This document shows positions 17,552-28,703 of a stretch of DNA of 64,000 bases, in pieces. The stretch spans positions 1 through 64,000 of the forward strand of contig NW_026570231.1 in assembly GCF_019649055.1 (NCBI RefSeq), given 5' to 3'. The stretch's first letter is position 1, and each line of letters starts with the position of its first letter. The translations under genes and the position numbers were made by a program. This DNA is from Paramacrobiotus metropolitanus (Eukaryota > Tardigrada > Eutardigrada > Parachela > Macrobiotidae). The notes below the pieces were generated by a model. That model did not search any database, had not been told where the DNA came from, and saw only the letters and a program-made list of their open reading frames with translations.

Positions 17552-20424
17552 TTATACGCAAAGGGCATAAGTGTTGCTGAAAGTAAGATAGAGACGCCAG
17601 TAAACAACGAACGTTTCATGCAAAGCTATTAGCTCTTCTTCCATAATTATTTTTGTCTGTGCTTTTACTTTTGTTTTAGCATCCAACGAGCGAGTGGTGA
17701 ATAAATTCGCCATCAACGTCGAAAATCCAGGCGCGTGGCAATTTTGCGCCAGCAGACCTAAACGCAATTCCGCAATGCAAATAATCACATCACCATTTTT
17801 TGTATTCCAGCTGGGAATATTTTGCAGATACGCCTGCAATACACAAAAGTAATATGTCCAAGGACTTCGACTTGATTCAGCAAAGCCGGCATATAAATCA
17901 CTAAATAAGTAACAATAATCTTTGGTAACTTACTTTATTGTGATAGTGGGCAATTTGAACAATAACTCTAGCGGTTCCTTTAAAGTTTTTTACGGAGACC
18001 ACCCGCATAATATTGGCAGCATCGTCAGCATCGGCATCCGCTGCAGTCCGATCAGCCAGAATCAAAGTGGCCGCCGCATCCGCTAGGTTAACACGGCGCA
18101 GATCTTTCAGTCTCATAATAGATCCGCGCTTATATTCCAGTTTATTAAAATAACGCTCTGCTAGGTTTTCCATAGCTTCGTCTGGTGGGTTGCTGCAAGA
18201 CAGCAGAATCGTGACCTTTTCTAATCCCACTGCTTTTGCTTTCAATTGTGCTTCCCTTACTCGCTTAAAACGACCACTTTGAAGTGCTCTGCAAAATACC
18301 GGTCAATGTGGTAAAATTCCTTGAGGAACGCCTTCATTGTGTTGCTTGTAACATGACCGCAGACAATAATGTGCCTAAGCAGACAAAGCAAAATAGTCGG
18401 AGACAAAAACGGAAAATTAAAACCCAGAAACGGCTTACAAGAACATGGAGCAGGGCTCGTATTTTTTATCGTATTCCGCTTTAATTTTGATTTCTTGCAG
18501 AATTCGTGGAATGGCTTTTCCAATGATGCCCTGAAATCTGAATTTGCTTAATCGTAGCATTTAGACGAAATTTTCCCCAAGTCTTTTTCCACTATAAACA
18601 ACTGCTTGCTTATGTCAAAATAGACATACACGCCGGTATTTTAAAAACAAAAGAAGTACGATAGGCACATGAAGCACAATACCATTGCGATAAGCTGGAA
18701 AGCATATACGATGATTCGACCGGTATGGGTAAGAACTCGGATGCCGCTAAGGTCCAGCCAGGTAATCCTGCCGTAGATAAACAGAAAACAACGCCAATAT
18801 ACCACATTCTGACCGTTATACAGGGGAGTTCCATCGGGAGCATAAATCCAAGGGTCACCGAGATTTTCCGCCTATCAATATGCAGCTGGTACAGTTGCAA
18901 TACTTCGCAGTATCATTTTTTGCGCATTATAACTTGCGTACCAAATGCAGAAATCCAGCGGAAACAGTGACAAGCATAACCACCAACACTAACAACTTCA
19001 ATAAGCGAGTCTTATTAGCCGATCGAACAACGCCGCGGTTAGCGCAAATATCCACGATCCAAATAAGATTATAAATGCGAAAATATGTGAAACCTGAAAT
19101 GCGGACATGAGGAAAAGATGAAGCAAAATACGACCCAAAACCACGCTGTGTCAGTATACTCGTATACAAGTCGTATTATTCAAACCTGTAAAATATCTGT
19201 TCAAGCCAACCCCGATTATTGAAGCCGGTATGCAAAAGTAGTCACCGAATGCATGCAAATCGACGGCCACTTTCTGTTTCTTAGGATTCCCGGCTAGCTA
19301 CGAAGAACAATGTTTATTCGCTGTGCAAATCGTACTGCATTCATTTGTCCAAAGGGCATACCCGTATAATAAAGTAAACAAGCATGTATAAATTCGCCAT
19401 CACGTCCAAAATCTGATAAACATTAGGCATGGTTCCGCACAGTTCCAAACTGTCACGATGCCTGTAATTTCAAAAAAGCAGAAAATCATAAATCAGAGAT
19501 GGATCGAAAGAATAATGAGGTGACATTCCTTCCACTCGATTAATGACTGATAGATTACAATTTCAAATGCTAACACTTTGTTCCTCTTGTTGTACTGTTA
19601 CTTTCTGCGTCCTTACGTTTACAAATGGTATAATTGTTCTCACCTGTTCACATATTTTAAGTATATGAATAACGAGACGCAACTGAAAAATACTCCGACT
19701 CCCATCTGTGGAAAGACAAGAAATGCATTGGTTAATGTTATAACAAGCTACAGTTCGAAAAAGTATTCATAAACTAACAAAATTACGACCAGTGCGCAAG
19801 TCAGCTAATTATAATTACCAAGATTTGACCAAAAAGGGTTTGGGATGAAGACATTTGATTTAAATAGCGATGCCACATGGGACGTCTGGCTTTTCTCTCC
19901 ATGAGCGACCGGACTCGCTTCAGCATGTTGAGCGATGGTACTATTTCCGTTGGTGCCGTTGGCGGCTGTTCCATGTCGGATCCAGCTTCCGACAAGTCAT
20001 TCAAAGAGGCTCCTATGTCGTCTGCGGCTCTTTCCGGTCGACATTTTTCAACGAAAATTTTTTGGCCCACACGGAGAAAAAACCTGACAATGGCCATCCG
20101 CTGTAGAAATAACGTGGCAAGCAGTGGCAGGATGATTCCGATAAGAAAATACACGTATACCAACTCGGGCTCTCCCACCCGGAAACACGGTGCCGGTAAC
20201 CTGTAAAGCAAGCCATTATCCGATCGCCACAAGTAGTATGCACACAACCGTTTTAGTACCTGCGTTCTTGTTTCACAATTTTAAGTAAAGTACAGTAATT
20301 TAGAAATTATACTCCCATCGAGCAATCATACAAACACGACTTACGTAATGTTATCGTTTCCCTCATATTTCACTTTCGGAATTAGCTGCGGTTTAGGAAA
20401 CATGCAAGCGCCTTGTCCATCCAT
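17552..20424 (-). CDS. slo-like: Slo/BK-like channel protein, S0-S6 plus RCK1, without a selectivity filter (607 aa, 11 exons)
   Basis: Exons in transcript order: 20345-20424, 19819-20200, 19644-19705, 19362-19461, 19186-19297, 18942-19093, 18683-18871, 18439-18530, 18261-18374, 17934-18192, 17552-17833; total 1,824 nt, all GT-AG. Exon 2 holds S0 and the S0-S1 linker, then S1, S2, S3 and S4 follow. Hallmarks of Slo1 are YWRC before the pore, HIIVCGHV at the start of RCK1, [12 protein letters not shown], and NIPSW...LAELRLG-like residues. The equal-spaced pore reads ...[12 protein letters not shown]..., so TVGYG is absent. S4 keeps only the middle of three arginines. After RCK1 a unique 40-residue tail follows and the frame stops, so RCK2 and the calcium bowl are missing (BK is normally about 1,100 aa). 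Probably a non-conducting or regulatory paralog; a recent pseudogene is less likely, since all frames are intact. Confidence 0.88.
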
Positions 20425-21300
20425 TGTACTTTAGGTCGAGTGTATGAAAGGCAGTGACGGAATTGGAAAAGACTTTCAATTTTCTTGTATCACCGCTCCT
20501 CCACTTTCCGACAACACAAATGATTAAAAATAAAATCCTCTTGGCCAAGTTCCAGCCCGCACACTTCGCTGCAGCTCTTCACAACAGTAAAAAAGGGTAC
20601 ACCACGCCCAGTAGAACATTATGTGACCATCTAACCACTTCAGAACACGGGAGAATCCTGTGCACCTGAGTACTGGTTCTTTTCAGTTTTTGTTTTTTAT
20701 AATTCTTAAGCACAAAAGTTCCGACTATCTGATATTAGCGTGCTAACAGTGTAATCAGCAACGCAACACCATGGCCTGATAACGAACTTATCAAACGAAA
20801 ACTTTATCGCCTACACTGTTGAATTATATAGATATTTGTATTATTTGTTGTTTGATTATTTACACAAACCCTTATAGATCCGTAGGTGACTAATGTGCAC
20901 AGCCATCGTGCGAATTGCATGTGCCTTACGAAACACAACAGGCAGCGAAATGCACCAGAATGATGCAAACGTAAATGACTAATAAGATTCCATAATATGA
21001 CTTACTATTGCGAATTCCGAACTAATTTAAAATATACATAGCTAAGAAGGCAACAAATCAACAAAGTAGACCGACAGATGTTTTCAGCTGATTTATTTTC
21101 TGTCACTAAATAAAACTGAAACAATAAAATGTAACATGAACATTTTAATGTTCTTCCATTAGAAGGTACCAAATATTATTATCTGATCAGATATCAGTAT
21201 TAACATTTTAGTAATGATACAAAAACCAAACAACTTCTTAGCTAAACTTCCAAGATCATCATATTCGGCACGTTCTTTAACTCTTTAAGTAAGCAATTTT
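20425..21300. other. Non-coding spacer upstream of the Slo-like gene
   Basis: Contains the presumed promoter of the Slo-like gene and the 3' flank of the next gene. AT-rich, with no ORF or repeat I can support. Confidence 0.45.
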
Positions 21301-21961
21301 CTATGTGATATTACCACAACGGAGCTGCTGCAGTGCCAGAGATCCAATGCTAACTTTTTCTAGGGGAAAACGCAATTCTTTCCCGGCGCACCTAGAGGCT
21401 CTAATCTCATCTTTCGCAGAACTTATGGAATCAACCAAAAATCCGGATTCCTGACGTTCTTTTTCCACAAGCTGCAAGGCCAATCTCCATCGAAATTCGG
21501 CGTCGATGACCACTTCATAACAATACAGAAAAATCTGCAAAAGCACACAAGCGTTAAAAATTGTGCTTACGATAAACACTTAAAAAAGGATTTTTGACCC
21601 AGATGGCGCTTACTTTGCTTGTGCTACATTCTTCACCGAAGAATTCGGACAGAGAACCAGCCCAGCAGATGAGCCGCAAAACCGTGCAGAAATCCAAATA
21701 CTCCATGAAGGTTTTGCCCACCATGAATTCCAGGGAGAGCTGACATCCCCTCCTCAGATTAACACTGTCCATCCTTCCAGTTACGGCTTTGGTTGTTAAC
21801 ATTTGCTCGACATATTCCAAAGTAATGCGCCTAGAAGGATGTTCGTTGAAGATGGAATTCATTAGAGCGATTTTGGCAGCACTGTGTTGAGCTTCCGATC
21901 GGCTATAACAATTTCCGCGGGAGGCGAAGCAGCTCCCTCCAGGGAGAAAGACATAACATGC
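21301..21961 (-). CDS. Unrecognised two-exon gene or gene fragment
   Basis: Exons 21614-21961 and 21301-21534 are joined by a 79-nt intron with canonical donor GTAAGC and acceptor TTTTGCAG; the frame stays open to TAG. The first exon opens at an acceptor (TTTTAG) and has no clear start, so upstream exons are missing. The product has ITLEYVEQML and CWAGSLSEFF stretches but no signal peptide or clear membrane helix. The order resembles, very weakly, the end of a Slo RCK2 domain; a chemoreceptor tail is another weak possibility. No confident family. Confidence 0.4.
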
Positions 21962-22145
21962 CTAAAATTCAGAAAATCGTCGATCTTATTTTATGCAATC
22001 TTCATCACATTTTGTTTACACAATCATGGTTCTGCATGACACGAGTCACACAACTGAAACCCAATAGTCTACTGTACTTCTTGCAAATCTAGTATAAAAA
22101 CGTCAAATGCAGATGAAGTCAATATTAGTCCAAGTTTTGAAAATT

Positions 22146-22151
22146 TTATTT
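22146..22151 (-). terminator. Polyadenylation signal AATAAA
   Basis: Minus-strand AATAAA about 70 bases beyond the stop of the 187-aa ORF, a typical distance for a 3' UTR. Confidence 0.45.
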
Positions 22152-22218
22152 AAGCTAGTTAAAAACTTTAGTTAAAGTTATACAACCTTAAAAATAATTA
22201 TAGTGGCATGATCATGTT

Positions 22219-22782
22219 TCAGAAAAAACAATGAATAAAGCTCTTGCTTTTTACCCATGGTACTTCTCCATGATTTGATTCTTTTTCGTGTAGATCGTCT
22301 GTCAATTCCTTTTCGTGCAAAGAATTTCTATCGACATCGGCATCGCACCCGTATTCATACCGAATGAGGCTTTCCGAATCCGGGACTCTGATGTTGTATG
22401 TATGCCCATTTTTGTCAGGAACTCCAAGGAAGTAATTGCAGTCAATATCGTTGTCATATACAGGTGGAGCATACTCGTTTTCGGACAAATTGCGGGCATC
22501 TGCTTTGAGTCTCCAAAATTCTTCAAGGGCTTCAATGACATCAACCGATCCGAACTTCTCTGCATGACTTCTGAAAGCACTGATTACGTCCTCGATGGCT
22601 TTATCCAGGCTGTTCACTGATGAAATACCACAACTAGGCGCGCTACTCGATCTTTCGAAATTCTGGGATGCCTGAGCGTTGTCATATGCATTGCTAGTAC
22701 TGGTTTGCTGACGACAATATGGATGAGCGCCATTCATCGGATACATGAACGAATCGACATGGGGTCTGGAGTCTCTGGACAT
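22219..22782 (-). CDS. Hypothetical hydrophilic protein (187 aa), possibly a terminal exon
   Basis: Open from the Met at 22,782 (MSRDSRPHVDSF) to the stop at 22,219; an upstream in-frame Met at 22,821 is also possible. The product is acidic and Ser/Asn-rich at the N-terminus, with a helical centre (LDKAIEDVISAF) and a charged LHEKE repeat near the C-terminus. No membrane segment or signal peptide. An AATAAA signal follows the stop at 22,146-22,151 (minus strand), which supports a real 3' end. Family unknown. Confidence 0.5.
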   Translation of the reverse strand: MSRDSRPHVDSFMYPMNGAHPYCRQQTSTSNAYDNAQASQNFERSSSAPSCGISSVNSLDKAIEDVISAFRSHAEKFGSVDVIEALEEFWRLKADARNLSENEYAPPVYDNDIDCNYFLGVPDKNGHTYNIRVPDSESLIRYEYGCDADVDRNSLHEKELTDDLHEKESNHGEVPWVKSKSFIHCFF

Positions 22783-23519
22783 TATATTATTCGAGGTTCT
22801 TGTTTCAAGGCCTCCACGCAAATGGCTTATAAAACTGCATAGGCGAACTGCTTTAATACTACATAGTGCATACTATTTAAAGTCTGTGCGACGTCTGACC
22901 ATGATTAAAGATGTGGCAGAAAAATGTAATTTAGTTAAACTTGAAAAAAATGAAAGTAACATCATGGAGAAGTGTAGCAAAAATGTGCTGGTATAATTGT
23001 CAAGAGGGCAGAAAAACATCCGAAACACAGTCACTTTTTTGTGGAAAGCACGCAGGAATGCGTTGTTGCAGCGACTGACCAATGGCCGATAACAAAGTCT
23101 TCGTAAATGCCTCATGAGGTGGGTGCCCGTGCTATTAATTTTGATCGGGTTCGCCCCCACGAATACATTCGCCTACCTAGTACGGTATTACGTAGCACAG
23201 AATAATAACGATAATCTTATATTTTTCTTGCATTTAATCCATCGCTGATTTATTCTGAATCCGGAAGCTGAATAACCAAATCAGTTTGTATGTACTATCA
23301 CAGAAAGTACAGTTTACCAGAATTCTATGGTACTGTTGTAGAGCTGCAGTAGGTATAGATATGCCTATTATACGGTCGCAGCGGGGCTCATTAAGTAACA
23401 CAATACATATCACGGGGCTGCCAATTCCGTTGTATATATATAAAATTATAAATGTATATGAATGAGTATCTCACTATCTGTATATATATATATTTGTTTC
23501 TTTGATAATGAAAATATAG
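22783..23519. other. No supported gene
   Basis: A minus-strand ORF at 22,873-23,160 lacks splice or start support. A TA-rich stretch lies at about 23,430-23,495. Nothing else seen. Confidence 0.35.
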
Positions 23520-23766
23520 TACGAGGATGCACGCAGTCAAACCGACAGAAATTTTTTTCAGCGAGACCAACCGACAACCGTGCGTATAGTGCAGGCGACT
23601 GCCAACCATCCACGGATGGCTGTCAGCTGTACCACGCATACAGTGCAAACGATACCTCCCTTCCACGGGTGGCTGTTATGTAAACAAATAATCTGCTTGT
23701 GTGTGTGGTTGTCGGTTGGTCTCGTTGAAAAAATTTACTGTCGGTTTGACTGCGTGCATCCTCGTA
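23520..23766. mobile_element. 247-bp MITE with about 60-bp terminal inverted repeats
   Basis: It begins TACGAGGATGCACGCAGTC and ends with the reverse complement GACTGCGTGCATCCTCGTA. The inverted match extends about 60 bp to ACCAACCGACAACC with only a few differences. The inside holds a diverged direct duplication of about 48 bp (from about 23,581 and about 23,633, each with a CCACGGRTGGCTG core). No coding capacity. The superfamily is uncertain because no clear target duplication beyond TA is visible. Confidence 0.8.
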
Positions 23767-24421
23767 TATCACGTCATCTTTGGGAGGTTTTTTCAAAAAC
23801 ATCTACCGACAGCCCAAATTTATTTCCTTAAGTGGCTGATTGTGAAAATCACCCAGTTCTAAACAAGTAATTTGCTGGCGCGATGAGCCGGCAATTTTAG
23901 GCTCGCATGGACCCCACAAAAAGGCATCCAATACATCCAGGCCTGGTCGCCGGGTTTTCCGAGGCGACCGGACCCTGGATCATTGGTTGCGCTACTCGGA
24001 GGACATTTTTACGCGTTATTTCGGACGCACTTTGAGCCCGCGATGGGCCTAAGTTGGCGCAAAAAACAGCTGTTTTGGGGCAAGAAATAGGTCATTCATA
24101 GGTTTTATTAGAACACCAAATTACCGCTCACCGGCCGATATCGACACCGTCCGTACACTCAGCGACCAAAATTTAAATGTAATATGAAATTATATCATGA
24201 ACACTGAGGATACACAAAGCAGCGACCGATTTCGCCGTCACACAACGACATACCCGCACGAAAAATTCCACAAAATCAAACGAAATTTTATGATCTAAGC
24301 AAATGCCTTAACAAAAAAGCTGCGTCTTCGAACATAACTTTGCAACAGTAGAACTCTGAAGATCGCGCTAATTCCAACTCCTCTTCAGTCCTTCTCGATT
24401 TCGACTGCTTCGAACATCGCA
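23767..24421. other. Non-coding spacer
   Basis: Moderately GC-rich, with a CCTGGTCGCC/GGCGACCGG inverted motif at about 23,941-23,967. At about 24,365-24,460 a phrase of roughly 50 bases (AATTCCAACTC...TTTCGACTG) is duplicated in tandem with divergence. No gene recognised. Confidence 0.35.
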
Positions 24422-24911
24422 CTAAATCCAACTCTCCTTCTCAATTTCGACTGAAACGCGACGGCTCGTTTCAACAGCTCCTGTCATAAAATAAAACCAC
24501 TGCCGATTCCAGTAAAGACGGACATTAATTGCACAAATAATGGGCAGAGTAATTAACACAAAGACTGCGCTTACAGTAGCACCAGCCAAGACAGCAATCA
24601 GGCGATAACCGAACCACACAGTTTAGATTTTTAATTTACTTTAGTTACAATAGACTTACCTTGGTTAATTTCTTGGTATCGGGGTTTCGAATTCGACGAC
24701 AAATAATGAAAGTTAGAGGGTCTCCACATCCAAAAGGGATGAAAGGGAGACTGAGAAAGTTTTCAGACGCTCGATCGCAGACCCTTTTTACGTCAGTATG
24801 GAACTTTGTCAGTTCTACCTCCTTTTGTACGCTAACAATTAAAATCAAACTAACTGTAAGAACATTTAAACATCCTGCAAAACCAATCTCGAAAATCGCT
24901 CGAAAGATTAA
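24422..24911 (-). pseudogene. Possible Slo-like S1-S3 fragment (two exon-like blocks)
   Basis: Block A (24660-24911) opens after TTTTTTGTTCAG and ends at a good donor AAG|GTAAGT. It encodes a hydrophobic S1-like segment, a linker with one Cys, and PLTFIICRRIRNPDTKK, which resembles FIIR...NPKK at the S2 end of the neighbouring Slo-like gene. Block B encodes ITLPIICAIN...WNRQWF, similar to the S3 region (P...NRSW) of BK channels. The best acceptor for block B (GTAAGCGCAG) gives a frame clash with block A, so this is either a decayed copy or my splice choice is wrong. No pore or RCK1 exons found for it. Confidence 0.3.
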
Positions 24912-25734
24912 CTGAACAAAAAAATCAAAACACAATTCATAAACATATACAGGACGAGTTCGCTGCAGCTAAAATTTTAAACTGGTAAGCGAAAACTGAA
25001 AAGTTTTAAACTTGCACAAACGTGCAGCAGTCATGTCAATTTTCGAATTCCGAAACTGAATGGGCATTGGCGGAAGTTTAATGCCCGCCCCTTACGCAGC
25101 TTATACACTGGAAGCCGTGGCAGCCACCTGTGGGGGTGCAGTTTCAACATGCCGTTTATTTCCGGTGTTTCGCCCGCTCACTGGCGGCTTACAGCTTAAA
25201 TTGTGTTCAAATGCGGTATTGCGGCCGCACAAACGCCCCAGCAAATTTAGCCATTCCGGCTGGGTCACTCCACACGTACTGTTACTCGGATCAGATCGGT
25301 CTTTCAATCCGCGGAAACAACTGCAGCTGGTGATACCAATAAAGAAAAATGTAGGAATTTACAGAAAACCGGAAACGGCACAGTAACTGAAACACGCCAA
25401 TATACTGGCAATACAAGTAAAGCGAGATAAAATCGTTTTTCGTGGGGTGCGTGTGTTGACGGCTGTAAAAATTGCAATATCAGTTTGTAACGCTAATATT
25501 ATGACATGCGCCCGGTCCAGCTGACCTTTCACCTCCGCTGTCTTGCTACAAAAACTAAGCTGGAACCATGTGTAGGTTGTGGTGCATGATGTTTCTGCTG
25601 CAAGCTAATAACTGGTGTGCAATGGTAACCGAGTTTAATGTAAAATATATCAAATGCATAATTTCAAATCCATTTCGTGCGAATACTACGACTGCGAAAA
25701 TATATACTAGCGGTTAACCTAAAAATATTTCAGA
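24912..25734. other. Intergenic, unresolved Cys-containing ORF
   Basis: A minus-strand ORF at 25,101-25,307 has six or so cysteines and a GTAAGC donor-like site, but no start or partner exon. The rest includes the upstream region of the plus-strand gene at 25,735. Confidence 0.3.
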
Positions 25735-27944
25735 ATGTACCATGTAGTCAAATGTATTGTGCCGCTCTTTGTGGTGCTTTTGATGATTTCTGTAGTAGCA
25801 GACGCAAAAGTTTTTGGAGCTTTGGGATGCTGGCGCGATCATCCATCAACCAAAGCAGCGTTCAGAACAGGCGTTGACGTTATCAAAGACTTTTTGGATG
25901 CCACCGATGCCAAACAACCAGGAAGTTTACTGCTACTCATAAACGATATAATATGGCCAACTAAAGATGTGCCTGAAGATAATATGTATTGCTTTGACGA
26001 GGAATTTCATGGAGCTGTCCAGCTGGAAGACAGGAGAACGTATTCAGTCCAGCTGGAAGAGTACAGAGCAACGATCAAACAAATCCTGAATATCACGTCT
26101 CGAAATCCTCGAAATGCAACTCTATTAGGCCGATTCAAAAATTTTCATGTAAAGATTTCTGGCACATCGAGTACGTTTTTCAAGGTCCACGAGATCGAAA
26201 AATCATCGCTATACTTTCGAGAATATTCATTACTGCTTTTGGGCAGTCTTGCAGAATACTTGAATTTTTGCCGCTTTGGTAGCTGTTCGCCAGTGGAAAT
26301 GGATAGATGGAGTAAAACACTGGAAACCACTTGCTACATTCTTGCAAAATTTTCGTATTGGTTTATCAAGTAAGAATCTTTATAGTTCTGCATTTTATAT
26401 CAAGTAAGAATCTTTATAGTTATGAATACGTACCTGCATTTTTTAGCAAACAGGGGTGAGAATAAGATGTGAAAACTTGCACACCCACGTTAACGGACTT
26501 AGCAAATTTAATTAATTTTGCAATTTCCGAACCAGAAACCCAGCAGATACGTATAGAAATATGGTTACATGACTATACCTTATGAAGGTACCTGCCAAAG
26601 AAGCTGGCCGATGCTCTGGTGTTCGATTCGCAAAAGCTTGATATGGGACAACTCGGACTCGTTAACCGAATCAACGGTAGAAGGCTCAGCGATTATGACG
26701 AAAAGTTGTCAAAATGTGGAGCAAATGATAACAACAACTGTAACGACTATTCTCTGGGAGCCCTGAAAGCAGCTAGAATCACGTTTAGAATAAAAGCGGA
26801 AGAGTACTGGAAGGATCTGCTATACGATTTCCGCACGACCTTATTTAAAGGCTACTGCACCGCATCACCGTGCCGCCACGATCGCTATCAAGAGTTTTTC
26901 ATTAAGGCCGGAGAACTGATTGCACTGCAGTATCAAGCTTCAAACGGAGAAAATAATAAGTTCTGTAGCAATAATTACTGCTCGACTATGTGGATGAGTA
27001 CAGCTGGATACAAGGATTACGCGTATTACCGGTAAGACGAATGCGGAGCAGATGCCGGTATATTTACTTTTTGAGATAAAAATAAGAAAATTATTTAGGC
27101 AGTGCCTCGGCGACAATAATCTTAATCTTGACCAGTCGTTGTGCACCGATGATAATTGGAAAATTTGCAACGCTCAGGGCAGTTGCGATGGGAAATCCAT
27201 TCTTCGCAACCGCGACTTTCCAGTAGCATTGCAGTCGGCTGCAAACGGGAAATGCCTTGACTGCTCCACACATTCCGCTTGGTGCAAAATGGCATCGTGT
27301 CCCGCGTACACTGCCACAACCATCACCGAGCAGCCCTGTCCACAAGCGGAAACTTGTACAGGACCACAGTTCCAGTTACATAATTTTCGAAGTGCAAACG
27401 AAGAGCCTTTGGAAGTATTGGACGAAGTGCATTTGGGTTATGGTGCGGTTGATGGTCATGTCCGCTTAGTGTCCGGCGATATCTATTCCGGTGCCTTCCT
27501 GCGCACTCAGTATTATATGCGGTTGGAGCATAAGTTTTCCGTCACATCCAGAAAGACCGGTATCACCCATGGTCCCTTTTACTGCCCGACCAAGAACCAC
27601 TGGAGTATGATGGCGGATGAAGAACACGCAGGTACGTAAAAACATTATCTGATTTGGTTCCCTATAATGTCCATAATGTACGCGCCAATGAGAGTTACTT
27701 GTGTAAAGGCTGCAGCAGTATGAATTGCGCTTCCATCTGTGTGTTTACAGTGTGCGCTCAATCCTCTTTCACAATATTTAAAAAAATAAGCGAGGAAGAA
27801 GTCTTATCCCCGGATGTTCCAAGTAATCTACTAACATCTCGCCTTGACGCTGATAACAGCATCGACACTCACAACAACCAGGAAATCCAACGCATTGTAG
27901 GAACGGCAAGGCAGCTGCTGGAGCACGAAATACCATTTAAATAA
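25735..27944 (+). CDS. Secreted Cys-rich protein A, unknown family (601 aa, 4 exons)
   Basis: Exons 25735-26369, 26588-27031, 27099-27631, 27751-27944 (1,806 nt) have GT-AG borders and continuous frame. The N-terminus is a clear signal peptide (LFVVLLMISVVADA). The first part is helical with FREYSLLLLGSLAEY; the second has paired cysteines and a conserved STAGYKDYAYYR; the third has GPQFQLH and YSGAFLRTQYYMRLE. No catalytic motif recognised. It is a tandem paralog of the gene at 28,704-30,823, sharing the first intron at the same position and phase. Likely extracellular, with several disulfides. The start was chosen by signal peptide and paralog alignment. Confidence 0.85.
26364..26421 (+). 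repeat. 24-bp direct repeat duplicating a splice donor
   Basis: The sequence TATCAAGTAAGAATCTTTATAGTT... (24 bases) occurs at 26,364-26,387 and again at 26,398-26,421. The first copy contains the exon 1 donor AA|GTAAGA, so an identical second donor lies 34 bases downstream. Confidence 0.9.
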
Positions 27945-28703
27945 GCACTTTTCCCGTATGAATGTGTCTATGCTAAATGGTAATCTAATAATTAACAACA
28001 GTCTTCCTGATTGGCAACAATTTACCAGAGTTAAAGGGCTGAACGGATTCGTTGTTGTAAACATGTTTACTTATATAAGCAACTAAAACTTTCCGTAGAG
28101 CTCTAGTTGGCTAGGAAAATAATGGTATAAGAAAGATAACGAAAAAAGCATGCGCGCAATTAATGATAGTCACCGTCATTTAAAAGCGGCTTCTTTTGTT
28201 AGAATTAGAAAATGATTTATTCTTCTACCGTGTTGCAGCTGTATGTTTCTGATGATATCTGTACAATACATAAGTAGTCACCGTACACCCATACAAACGC
28301 GGGAACCACGGGGTGCTTTTAATTATTACAAGCGATTACAATCATTTTAAAAAGATAATATCAAATACCAGCCATCAGTCTGCTGCAATTCACATGATAA
28401 AAATGCTGCTGCATTTGTAAAATGGATGTGGGAGTGTGTATAGTAGTAATGTGTTGTGCGTAATGCATGAGTTGGCAAGGAGTGTTGCATCTGTGTATCC
28501 TCGTATGAGTATAGTTTGCATCATCTTTAAATTTTTGATTATTATAATTTTCCATTTTCGAATATTTTTGGGAATTTCTTGTCTATATTTCGAGAATTCC
28601 GCGATTGTTAGAAGCATTTCATACCATACATACCATAAGAAAACCTTGTTTTGGGAAGTCAGAAGTCCTTGCATAAGATTTTATTAGATATTGGAAGGCG
28701 AAA
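27945..28703. other. Intergenic between the two secreted-protein genes
   Basis: AT-rich, with no ORF supported. Holds the 3' flank of gene A and the presumed promoter of gene B. Confidence 0.45.

Noticed and set aside
18257-18523. Continuous 88-aa ORF through the S6/RCK1 junction of the Slo-like gene
   Set aside because: The spliced model with a 64-nt intron (18375-18438) matches the BK S6-RCK1 linker in length and residues, and makes the whole CDS divisible by three.
22873-23160. 95-aa minus-strand ORF with a hydrophobic C-terminus
   Set aside because: No supporting exon borders; could not be joined to neighbours in frame.
25060-25386. 108-aa plus-strand ORF before secreted gene A
   Set aside because: Low-complexity composition and no start, signal or splice support.
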